64,000 nucleotides of DNA from Dipteris shenzhenensis (taxonomy: Eukaryota; Polypodiophyta; Polypodiopsida; Gleicheniales). A program made the position numbers and the translations under genes. Where the stretch lies: assembly GCA_047967505.1 (NCBI GenBank), contig CM106539.1; one strand, written 5' to 3'. Under the pieces are notes generated by a model. That model had not been told where the DNA came from. It did no database searches and saw only the letters and a list, made by a program, of their open reading frames with translations. Shown in pieces: positions 29,798 to 39,612 of the stretch (its first letter is position 1; each line of letters opens with the position of its first letter).

Positions 29798-30060
29798 GAT
29801 GAAACAATCTCAACTAATGATCCATCCAAAGTAAACTAGTTTCTATGCATAGCTGCTCGGGATGTGTTGAGGATCTTGACCTTGGTCTTACCGAGGTTGA
29901 CCTTCAAATCATCCAAATCACAAAATGATTGTAATGCATCCAAGTGTCTCTGAAGGGCCTTTGCAGAGGAGGGCAGCAACACCACGTCATTTGCATACCA
30001 CAAGGGGCCAAACAGGGCTGGTGAGAGAGGGCACCCTTGTTAATGGACATGTGGTCGCCT
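29798..30060 (-). pseudogene. Non-LTR reverse transcriptase fragment
   Basis: The minus strand encodes QGCPLSPALFG, then, after an apparent internal loss of about 30 codons, WYANDVVLLPSS (a YADD-box variant), ALQRHLDALQSFCD and VNLGKTKVKIL. These are RT domains 4-6 of a non-LTR element unrelated in detail to the L1 copies here. A TAG interrupts the end. Confidence 0.75.
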
Positions 30061-30068
30061 ACTAAAGT

Positions 30069-31096
30069 AGGAGATTGCAAGATGCCGAGACATATGGAAA
30101 CGTATGAGAAAGAGATGTTGCCTGTAATTCATGCTCTTACTATCTCGAAACACTATCTTTAGGGGCTGATTTTAAGGTCAAGACAGATCACCAAAGCCTC
30201 GGGTACCTCTCAGAAAAGCATTTGAGATGGGCAAATTTTCTGTCCATATTCCATTTTCAGATTGTCCACACTCCAGAAGCACAAAATAGGGTGGCAAATG
30301 CCCTTTCCAAAAGGCCCCTTGCAAATAATGTCACCATCGCCCATCATAGAGACCTTGAAGAGATGAAAGAGCACTATCTATAGGACCTTAACTTTGGGAA
30401 GTTCATGGAGAATATTCAGCAAGGCCAGTCAACCAGCCAATGAAAGACGATTATCTATGTGTGACTCATGACATGCGGATGAAAATAATGGAGGAATCTC
30501 ATGCACCACCGTATGCAGGTCATCGAGGTATCTCCACCACAACCCAAGCTATTGAAAGGTACTTCTTTTGGCCAGGTATGCAGAAGGATATCCACAACTT
30601 GCCAAAAAGTAAGAATGTCAGACAAAAGACCCCAAAGTTATTGATGCCACTTCCAATACCTCAAGCTGCAAGGGAAAGCATAGCCATGGACCTTATCTTT
30701 GATCTACCAACAGCAAAGAATGGAAATGATGGGTTTTGGACTATTATTGATAGATTCAGTAAAAAAGCTCACTTTATTCCTTTTAATAAGACCATCAAAG
30801 CGGAACACATGGCAAAGTTGTTCATGGCACAGATTTTCAAGCACCATGGGCTGCCCAAATCAATAGTAAGTGATCGAGACCCCCGGATGACTTGTTTGTT
30901 TTGGAGAGCTTTATTTGACAACATGCGGATGAAGTTAAATTTTTCTTCTTCTTTTAGCCCCCAATCAGATGGTCAAAGTGAGATTGTGAATTTCATGATG
31001 CTAGATCTCTTAAAATGCTATGTGTCTGAGCAGAAGCTGAGTGGAAAGAGTACCTTCCTTTAGTGGAGTTTGAGTACAATATCATCACTCACACTA
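30069..31096 (+). pseudogene. Gypsy-3 RNase H and integrase
   Basis: RNase H end (VKTDHQSLGYL, NRVANALSKRP) is followed by integrase: PPYAGHRGIS, MDLIFDLP, NGNDGFWTIIDRFSKKAHF, IVSDRDPRMTCLFW and SPQSDGQSE. The ORF at 30440-31063 covers most of the core. A deletion removes the HHCC cysteines (PKSKNVRQK replaces the CLxCQ region). It is interrupted at 31096 by NA-2. Confidence 0.88.
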
Positions 31097-32118
31097 TGAG
31101 AAGTGCAGCGGAACTGAACGGAAATGAAGAGAGAGAGAGAGACAACTACACACATATACCTAGATGAATCCAGGAACATTCCCAAACTCATCCTCTAAAA
31201 ACACAACATAGTGCAGTTTCAATCTCATGATAGTCACTCACAAGGTTGAAAACCATAAACTCCATCATGCATAGCAGGGACTAGCTACTATGACATCCCC
31301 ACTGACGTCATCAGCGCCCAACAGTGGGTGTAGACCATAGTATAAAAATATGCTCTCACACATACAAATCCACACACCACACATACTTGAGCATCCATTT
31401 GTACAAAGTCTTCGTACTGAGTTTCTGTCGGCACTCCGGAGGTGAAGGGCAGACTCAGCCATGACGAAGGCTAGCACTAAAGGAGAGAGACGAGAGAACT
31501 GCAAGTGATCTCAGGAAAAACCCCCAAGGCGGTGGGGAAAACCTCTACACTATAGATAGGGCAACAAGTGAGGGAGGTGGGCTATCAATAGGCTCCCACC
31601 CCCTCCTGGACGGTTGGCATATATGGGCCGACCCATTGCCCTGCAAGGGCCGACGACTGCCCTTGCGGGCCGACCCCCTCAGCCTTCTATAAGGGCTGGC
31701 AAACAGCCCTAAAAGGGGCTGGTCCCCTGCATCAAGGGCTGACTATAGCCGACCAGCCTCCTGGCCCATATAGGGGCTGCCACGCAGCCATATGGAGGAC
31801 TGACCCCCCTTGCATAGGACCCGACCAATAGGCCTCGGTGGTTGACCAACAGGGTGGCCCACCTCAGCCTATAAAGTGCTCATAGGAGCTGGTCTCCTCC
31901 TCATAGAGTGGCCACACAGGCATCGACGGCTGACCAGCACAAGGCACACCACCATGGTGGCCTTCAAACAGGCATATTTGGCCTACACTACTCTATCCTC
32001 ACTCGGGGCGGGCACACAGGCCCTCACTCAACCTAACCTAGCCTCACATTGGGCGGGCACACCTACAAGCAAGGCCCTCTCTCTCCATAGTGACATCAGG
32101 AGATGTTGACCTCCAACA
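31097..32118 (-). repeat. NA-2 3' LTR (long form)
   Basis: This 1022-bp LTR contains an extra module at about 31140-31480 (with TATAAAAATATG) not found in the partner LTR but similar to 37202-37380. The rest is rich in GGGCTG/GGCCGAC words. Confidence 0.82.
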
Positions 32119-33299
32119 CCCCCTTTCAACTCCTGGATGGAACTCAACCACTAGGGAGCTAGGTGTGCCGCTGGAACAATTGGAGGAATCCGTCGTGTGA
32201 TGGACCATCGCTGAAGACCGCCATGGGCACTGTCGAAGAAGCACGTTCTTGGCATGGACTGCCTCAACAAGATCACTGGAAACCTGATACTGTGGCTCCC
32301 AGGCCACAGATGTTGGATACTCTCCTCTGATCCCGGTATTGATACAATAAGTCTGTTGGTACAACAACCCAACTGGTCCAACTAGTAAAACGATCCAATT
32401 GATACTGCCCTCGGTGCTAGGTCTACTTCCCTGCCTACGCACTTATCACAAAGATATGCATACCCTTCTCAGGTCCAAACTGTTACACTGTCTCCAGATC
32501 GATGAATCATGAACCTTAGTGCTCCAATGACAATGGGCATAGAACAGCTCACAAGGATCAATCAAATATGTATGGACTCCCACATTGGCAATCTTCTAAC
32601 ACTTCCAGATCTCCAACAGCTCATCAGACAATAGCTGCAGCAGAACACTAGGAGAGCCCCTCTGGATTTGCCAGGTCATAACGTCCAAACAAAATACAAA
32701 CTGGTAACATACTGCCACCTGAGACAACGGGAACAACTCCTCGTGGCTACTAAAAGGCTGAAAAAAAAGTCGTAGCGACGGTAAAACCCTCCTACTGGTT
32801 ACTGTTCCTTTGAGGACATAGCCGCTAGTAGTGACCTTTCTGGTCACATCGGTTACATGTACGTCACGTCTTGAGTGCTTCCCATTCCTCAGCTGTCAAC
32901 TGCTTCGGCCCTTTCTACTCAACTGCCAAGGCCTCGAGCTCACTCTCATAGGTACAATCCACAAATCTCTCCTTTTGGTCAAGCACTATCGGAACCCATT
33001 CCTCCCAGGTCAATGCATTCATCCTTCCACTCATTATCAACAATGAATAGAAGGCACCATACTGCGAGGATAGCTAGGACAGTAGAGTTATGGCCATGTC
33101 CTCAGAAGATATCTGCTTCCCCGCTTGGAGGATCTCCTGCTGAAGTTCCTGTAACTTGTTGATGTGCTCCCGCATCGATGAAGACTCTTGGAATCCTACA
33201 ATCTCATCTGGACTTCCAAGGAAACCCTTTTCATGGGAGAGGATCGATTGTATAGAGATGCCAAGTGCTCCCAGATACTCTTGGCCACCGTCATGTGCC

Positions 33300-33551
33300 T
33301 CACACTTGAGGAATACATTTAAGAAAGATAAACGACCTTACCCTTGCATTGACACGGTCCGAAAGCTGAGACAAGGTCTCAGCCTCCTTCTGCTCTAAGA
33401 TACCAAGGTTGGACACAAGGGGATCAGGCCTGGCTACTCCCACCAAAATGAAGTCCGCCAGATCATACGACTGTAACATAGACTCCATCATGACCTGCCA
33501 AACATCGTAGTTGAGTCCATCCAATTGACGGTCGATAGGGAAGGTGGACAA
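33300..33551 (-). pseudogene. NA-2 gag N-terminal segment
   Basis: LDGLNYDVWQVMMESML is the hallmark start of copia-type gag (DUF4219/UBN2 region). It is followed by a coil-like EAETLSQLSDRVNARVRSF. Translation ends after 83 codons. Further gag-like traces appear in other frames to 32600. Confidence 0.72.
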
Positions 33552-33937
33552 ACTGGAATTTTAGCCTTGCTCGCAACCATCTCGGTCAGGGTTGACATGT
33601 CGGAGTGATGAGGGAATGAAACTGAGAAGAGAGGGTCGATGGGGTAGAAGGAGAGAAGGGGATGGACGGAAAGAAGGGGAGAAGAGGGCTGGATATGGTG
33701 AATCGTGATGAAGAGGCTATGAGCCTACAAGACCTTCACACCTCGCTGTCCCGCCCTTGAGAAAACCTCCTTTGAATCTGAAAACACCCTTCAAAGTCTG
33801 CGTACCTTCCTTGACTCCCAAACAGTCCACGCCTCACACAATCCTCCTCACAAACACCTCCGAACAGCCGCCCTAAACCTCCTCTCTGTTTGCTGGCTCA
33901 ACACTCCCTCCACACCTCGAGTCTCTAGCCAACTGTG

Positions 33938-33949
33938 GCTCTGATACCA
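33938..33949 (-). other. NA-2 primer binding site
   Basis: Plus-strand GCTCTGATACCA is the complement of the initiator-Met PBS. It sits two bases from the LTR. Confidence 0.88.
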
Positions 33950-33951
33950 TG

Positions 33952-34628
33952 TGAGAAGTGCAGTGGAACTGAACGGAAATGAAGAGACAGTGAGCCAACC
34001 ACATACACACCAAACTGGAAAGGAGAGAGACAGATGAGAGAATTGCAAGTGATCTCAGGAAAAACCCCCAAAGCAGTGGGGAAAACCTCTGCTATAGATA
34101 GGGCAAAACTGCTCCAACAAAAGATGAACAAGTGAGGGAGAAGGGCTATAAATAGGCTCCCACCCCCTCCCGGTCGGTTGGCATATATGGACCAACCCAC
34201 TGCCCTACAAGGGCCGACTATAGCCGACCAGCCTCCTGGCCCATATAGGGGCTGCCACACAGCCATATGGAGGACTGACCCCCCCTGCATAAGACCCGAC
34301 CAATAGGCCTAGGTGGCCGACCAGCAGGTCGGCCCAACTCAGCCTATAAAGGGCTCATAGGGGCTGGTCTCCTCATAGAGTGGCCCCGTAGGCATCTACA
34401 GCTGACTAGCACAAGGCGCGCCACCATAGCGGCCCCCATCAGGTCCCAAGCCTCCTCCATATGGGCAGATCTGGCCTACACTACTCTACCCTCACAGGGG
34501 GCAGGCACACCCACAACATGGGCCCTCACTCGACCTAACCTAGCCGCACACTGGGGGCAGACCCACAAGCAAGGCCCTCTCTCTCTAGAGTGACATCATG
34601 ACATCAGGAGATGTTGACCTCCAAAACA
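33952..34628 (-). repeat. NA-2 5' LTR (short form)
   Basis: This 677-bp LTR includes CTATAAATAGGCTCC near 34147, a possible TATA box. The shared end GACATCAGGAGATGTTGACC is followed by two extra A before the terminal ACA. Confidence 0.82.
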
Positions 34629-35340
34629 CACTTCCACAGGAAAAGCCCTTTTTGAAGTTATCTATAGGAAGGTGATTTTACTTCCATTCCCAAGACCAAG
34701 AATGAGATTTTTACAGCTGACCAGTACATTAGAGACCTCAAGACAGCTTTTTCTCAGGTTCGAGCAGCCATAGAAAGATCTAGAGAAAAGCACAAAACAG
34801 CGGTGGATAAGCATAGAGGGGACGGGAATCTCCAAGATGGAGATTGGGTGCTCCTCCAGTTCGTGAGAGCCAGAGTCGGGAAGATGAAAGAGAAAGAAAA
34901 GGCATATCCTAAGCTGTCTACCAGGTATTACAAACCTTTTCAAGTCGGTAAGCCAATAAATGAAGTCGCATACCGACTAGAACTACACGAGCATTGCAAG
35001 ATCCACAATACTTTTCATATGAGTCTTCTGAAGAAACATCAAGGACCAAAACCCACGAAGCCAATTCAAGAAGAGCCACCAGAGGTGGAAGAAATGGAGA
35101 AGATCCTCCAACCAGAACAAATTGTGTATCACAAGGACCCATACCCATAGGTACCTTGTCAAGTTCAAGAATTATTTAGTACTAGATGCCAAGTGGGTGG
35201 ATGAGGAGTTTTTCTATGAGTACCCCCAAGTTCTATAATTGTACCAAGAAGCTTTTCAATTGAGTGCAACTGTTCAGAAGCGGAGGAATGCCATGAATTT
35301 GTACTTCTCCCAAGAAATGAAGAGAAAGCTTTTATATTGA
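34629..35340 (+). pseudogene. Gypsy-3 integrase C-terminus and chromodomain-like tail
   Basis: This continues the gypsy-3 frame after NA-2: STGKALFEV, then in a shifted frame VDKHRGDGNLQDGDWVLLQF, KIHNTFHMSLLKKHQG and the chromodomain-like VKFKNYLVLDAKW. At least two frameshifts (about 34690 and 35145) and a TAA near 35236 inactivate it. Confidence 0.88.
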
Positions 35341-35609
35341 CTCTGGTCAAAGAAAGTTGACTTCGGTTAGCTAGAACAAGTTTCATTTTCCTTTGTGTTG
35401 CATTGGTTAAAGAATACCGTGGGGACAATAACAAGGGACTAATAATAGTCCAAGAACTAGAATGCATGCATTTGGCTTAAAGTGTTGGATATTGTTTGTG
35501 CAATGTGCAGGACAATAGAGAGTGCTGAATTCCCCCGCTTTTAGGGGGAAAAGCACAAGACAAGTGGCACCCCACTTGCCCACTTAAGCTTTTAGAAAGC
35601 ATACACTTT
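35341..35609 (+). other. Gypsy-3 3' non-coding region and probable LTR start
   Basis: Contains a purine tract GGGGGAAAAG near 35548-35557. The LTR start could not be fixed. 35594-35609 is the left copy of the LINE copy C target duplication. Confidence 0.45.
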
Positions 35610-36091
35610 CTTTCTTCTTTCTTTTTTTTCAAAAAAAGGAACCTTCTATTAATGCTTGAAAGACTTCATACAAAACAGCAGCCCCGAAGGTGCTCAGTAT
35701 GGCAAAAAACCGGAAAAGGCTGAAAGAAAAGACCTGCCTGTTCCAGAGAAACCCAGCTCACTGCCTAGGGGATCTTTGGTACTAGGGCTAACAGCCAAGT
35801 GGGGGGGCTATACAACCAGCGAATCCCTCGCAGAGTGAAGATGTAGAAAACTCCTGCAGGCCAAGCCTTGTAGAATCGAGCACGCCTCTCGACAGTCGCC
35901 CTAGAGCCTGGGGCCCCACGCTCCCAGGTGGAGCGTAGGGTGTAGATGATATCTTGCCATATGGCGACCAAGGTAGCCGAGGGTGGAACCGGATGCTCAC
36001 CCATCACGAGACTGCAGCGAGCCACCCAAACGTTCCACGCAGTGATACTAGCTACCACCTCCCAAACGTTGTCCTCCGGAGGAGGAGGAGG
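35610..36091 (-). mobile_element. LINE copy C: short 5'-truncated L1-type LINE
   Basis: The minus-strand 3' end of the same LINE family as copies A and B. It encodes NVWEVVASITAWNVWVARC through LYSPPTWLL (stop near 35765) and ends in an A-rich tail (35610-35640). Flanks 35594-35609 and 36092-36107 match at 15 of 16 bases, a good target duplication. An apparent N-terminal extension of the ORF beyond 36091 is flanking sequence. Confidence 0.85.
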
Positions 36092-36107
36092 AGAAAGCAT
36101 ACGCTTT

Positions 36108-37201
36108 TTCACTACCCGCCCCAGCCTTTTAAATTGAGAGCCCCTATGCTCCCAAAGTTGTTGAGATTTGTACTCAGCTATTGCTCTCTCATGAGCCACC
36201 TTTTATGTACAGATTTTTATTGCAATAAAAACCCCTTGGGCGGGGTGGGGAGGGGGCCTTATTTCCGCCCCCTTTTTCTCCCTCTCCCACGTTCTTTTTC
36301 TACTGTGATCTCCCTTCCAGCCGAATCATTGAGTTTTCTCTTTGCTGTTCGGAGTTTCCAGCCTCTAGACGAAGTCCTTCTACAAGTGTGATTTACTCTA
36401 GGGTGCTGCAAATTGATTTTCTTTGCTGCAATTTGATTCCCAGCCAGTTTTGGCCTCCTTTCCTAAGCTGCAAATTAACCAGAATGCTGTGTTTTGGTTG
36501 TGGAAGCTGAGTTTAAGGATTGGTTAAGGTTCCAGCTGGAAAGCTGAGCAACAGTCGTGGAGATGCCTTGCAGAGAGCTGGAGGAGGAGCAGTGCGCTAA
36601 GGTTTCCATTGACCAGATTATTTTGTAACGAGCACTGAAGGTTGCACACAGCAGCAAGGCAGGAGTTTTGATAATAGTGCGGCTGTTGCACAAGCAGCAA
36701 GGCGGAGCAGACCTGTAGGATATGTAGAGTCTAGAGACAGAAAAGGCTGAAGCTCACACACGACCTCCCATGCAGAGTAGATGAGGAAACTAGACAAAAG
36801 GACCAACAGCTGGGAGGTGGAACACAATGACGTGTCACTAAATGTGACATAGGGCAGCACTACAAATCCCTTCAACCTATCTTCACCACCATCTCTCCAC
36901 ATGGCAGCTAGTCAAAAACTCTTTTTACCTCTTTAGTTATTATCCTTTCGCTTTTACCTTAAGGCCCCTTCATGAATAGAAAGCCAAAAGAGAAGAGTCC
37001 TCAAAGTCATTAAGCCTCCAACTGATTAACGCCCTTTCTAAGACTTCCTTTCCAATATTCCAAAGCCTTTCGGGCCTTTTTCAAAGCCAAAGATAATTTG
37101 AAGCCTCATTAAGCCTCCCCAAAAGAGATCGTTTGAAAATTTTCAAAGGCATTTTCCAAGCAAAAGAAGGTGTCCATCAACAAAAAATGTACACTAATAC
37201 A
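36108..37201. other. Unassigned, probably gypsy-3 LTR and flank
   Basis: Continues the sequence split by LINE copy C, with an AATAAAAACC near 36213 and GC-rich GGGCGGGG runs at 36238-36275. Short ORFs have no recognised motif. No gene was seen. Confidence 0.4.
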
Positions 37202-37500
37202 GTGAGAACATATACCTAGATGAATCTAGGAACATGCCCAAACTCATCCTCTGCCCCCTCCAGCCCTATAAAAGGGTGCATATACTAGGCATTGAGCATC
37301 CACCTGAAGCCCTCATTGATGCAGACAGGAGCCAATACCTCAGCATCTGTCTGCCCTTCTGTACTCAGTCCTCTGACAGCCATCCTTGACTGTGTTTTGC
37401 CTTGGAGGACTTGTCATCACCTTGTGCTGCTTTCTTCTATGAACGATGGGTTCAATCAGCTAGATGATTCATACATCAGTGTGTGTATGTATGTGGTGGA
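37202..37500. repeat. LTR-like module shared with the NA-2 long LTR
   Basis: CATATACCTAGATGAATC, CCCAAACTCATCCTCT and GAGCATCCA words occur here in the same order as at 31150-31400 in NA-2. CCCTATAAAAGGG (near 37263) is a strong TATA-like box in the place of TATAAAAATATG. It is probably a solo or truncated LTR of a related element. Confidence 0.6.
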
Positions 37501-37502
37501 TT

Positions 37503-37535
37503 GAGGGGGAAGGGGGGGACGGGGGGGTGGGTGGT
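37503..37535 (+). other. G-rich tract with quadruplex potential
   Basis: Four runs of three to seven G separated by one or two bases. It would satisfy the usual G-quadruplex pattern. Confidence 0.6.
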
Positions 37536-38555
37536 TTTTTTTGAAGTTAGTTAGGGCTTGACTGGTGACCAAAGATTCTCACTTTCCCAGCACAAGTAAC
37601 ATCAGTCCAGCCAGAACAAATAGTGAAAGCTGGAATGATATCTAATAATGGCATACGGAGGGAAGGAGGTGCCTTCCCTGGCAAATCTCGTCCCAGGTTG
37701 CCTATAGGGCTCTCGCTAGGATAGGGCTTCGCAAATCATTTGGCCGTGTGCCAGAAAGTTTCTTGCTAGCATTCTGGCAAAATGTAGCCATCTTCAAAGC
37801 AAAGCATGTCAGCACTCGGCATCAAAGTTATGGACGCTTGGGATGCATTGGCTTTCAAAGGGAAAACGTTTAGACATAATGGACAATGTTTTAACCATTG
37901 CTACTAATGAATTCCTACTTCTAGCCAACAGCCTGTTGAGACGGCCAAGCTTAGTTCAACAGCTATTTGACTATCTTGTTTTGAGTAACAAAATTTATGG
38001 TTCGGCTCTATAGAGTACTCCTCGAGGCATTTCCCCAATTCTTTGGTATTCCGTGATTCGGGCCAGGAATATGCTGACACTAAATCAGTTTCACGGCCAA
38101 CCACATGTCCATTTTCAGCAATTGCGCCACTGCCAAATTTGGGAAAGTTTAACTTTTGACAGGTTGAGCCCATTTAAACCAGTTGCTGCAATCAGCTGTT
38201 CTGCTGAAGATTAAACGGTCCAAACGCTTTCAGATAACTTTGCATCCGAGCCAATAATAATAATTTGAACAAGGATATACAGACCAGAATGGCAATGGGA
38301 CACGATTGAGTAAGAGACGATGAAGTGGGGACAAAACAAGCGTTGAGAAATTCGACAGAATGTACGAAAAGAGGGAGGAGCTGAATAGTCGACTATACCT
38401 GCAAACGGAGTTAGTCTCGAGGAGAACGTAGCGTGGCAAGGCAAATCATCACGAAGCTACACAAACGGATTTGGACCTGCACAGAAGTCTGATGATTTAT
38501 GAGGGAGCAGCTCAAAAGCGAGACATTAATCTAACACTTTAAGATTGCACATTTT
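37536..38555. other. Unassigned region
   Basis: A minus-strand 89-codon ORF (37904-38173) has no recognised motif. Other ORFs are short and compositionally ordinary. No repeat or RNA gene was recognised. Confidence 0.35.
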
Positions 38556-38879
38556 GCACATTTGGGCTTTCTCCTCCCTCTCACGTCTTCTTTTTTTATT
38601 CCTTTGTCCTTTTCATCATCAAAGGTATTCCAAACCTCCACATCACCATTCGCTCTTGTGATAGCGACTTCCATGCGTCATCGGAGCATCGACAGCTCCA
38701 GCAGTTTTGGCGTTTGCATACTTGAGCAAGTCCTGCTACCTGTCCACATAAACCATGGACAGTATGCCCCTCGCAATCAATCGCGCGCACTTGGAGATGT
38801 CCCCTCTATTCTATGGCAGACAAATGGTGCATGTCATGCCAGAATTATCACGGCCTCATTCGCCATCACTGCCCTGTAT

Positions 38880-39588
38880 GGGTTGAGGTAGTGGATTTTC
38901 CGGATTATATGAGGGCTTAGTTACCAAGTCTGGCAGCTACTTTGGGGCAAGTTGTATGCGTCCTTCGAGTAATCGAAATCGGTTTTGTGTTCTTTGGGAT
39001 ACAGATCACCCAACCCCTCCTTCCATTGCGGTAGAGGTGGAGGATGTTCCCTTAGGCGAAAAATATTTTGACTTGAAATGGGGAGTATTTGCAGGTGCTT
39101 GTTTTACTTGTCATAAGTTTGGCCACCTAGCTTCACGGTGTCCTGCAGTCTTGCATCAGCTCCCACCTACGGCTATTGCTCCAGAAAATACTACCCCTCC
39201 AACTTATGGTCCGGGGCCTAAGGCTATGCCTAGCAAGTTGGGTGATGTGACATCTAAATCTGCTCTTCCCAAAGAAAGTGTGGTCCATGTTTCAGCCAAG
39301 CAAAAGGATAAGGAAAAGGGCAAATTTTCAGAATCTAATGCCTCTCCCCAGGGTGCCTGGCAGCAACCCAAAAAGGTATTTGCGCTTAAGTCACGACCGT
39401 TACAATCTCGGCATTGGGATGCCTCTACTTCCACCCCTGGTCAGGCCTCTACCCCTGCTGATAGCCTGACTTCTCGACTGTGGGTTGATGTGCTCAAGAA
39501 GGGCATTCCTATATGTGACAATGATGAGGACGATAGAGCTATTGATCCACGAGGCCAGGTGGACGTCGATGTCATGGCTAAGGCCTGA
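38880..39588 (+). pseudogene. LINE ORF1 (nucleic-acid-binding protein)
   Basis: The end of a DUF4283-like domain (VEVVDFPDYM, LPSLAATLGQVV) lies in one frame with a TAG. The 210-codon frame from 38956 carries RFCVLWDTDHP and the knuckle CFTCHKFGHLASRC (C-x2-C-x4-H-x4-C), then a Ser/Pro/Lys-rich tail. Plant L1 ORF1 proteins have this order and bind the element RNA. The N-terminal part is degraded. Confidence 0.8.
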
Positions 39589-39612
39589 CACCTTGTACCT
39601 TTACTATGTTTC

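Larger units (their letters stand above)
32119..33951 (-). other. NA-2 interior
   Basis: Minus-strand interior with PPT at 32119-32133 (GGAGTTGAAAGGGGG), a gag segment at 33300-33551, and PBS at 33938-33949. No protease, integrase or RT motif was found in any frame. Confidence 0.7.
31097..34628 (-). mobile_element. NA-2: gag-only copia-like LTR element, minus strand
   Basis: LTRs at 31097-32118 and 33952-34628 share their outer ends (plus-strand TGAGAAGTGCAG) and inner ends (TTGACCTCC..ACA). On the minus strand an initiator-Met PBS sits at 33938-33949 and a purine tract at 32119-32133. Flanks CACTA and CACTT are a 4-of-5 target duplication. Gypsy-3 coding sequence resumes at 34629. The 1.8-kb interior encodes only a gag N-terminus. 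The LTR lengths differ by about 345 bp. Confidence 0.88.

Noticed and set aside
35765-36199. A 144-codon minus-strand protein with an N-terminal MAHERAIAEY segment
   Set aside because: Only residues encoded below 36092 belong to LINE copy C; the N-terminal part is flanking LTR sequence fused by chance after insertion.
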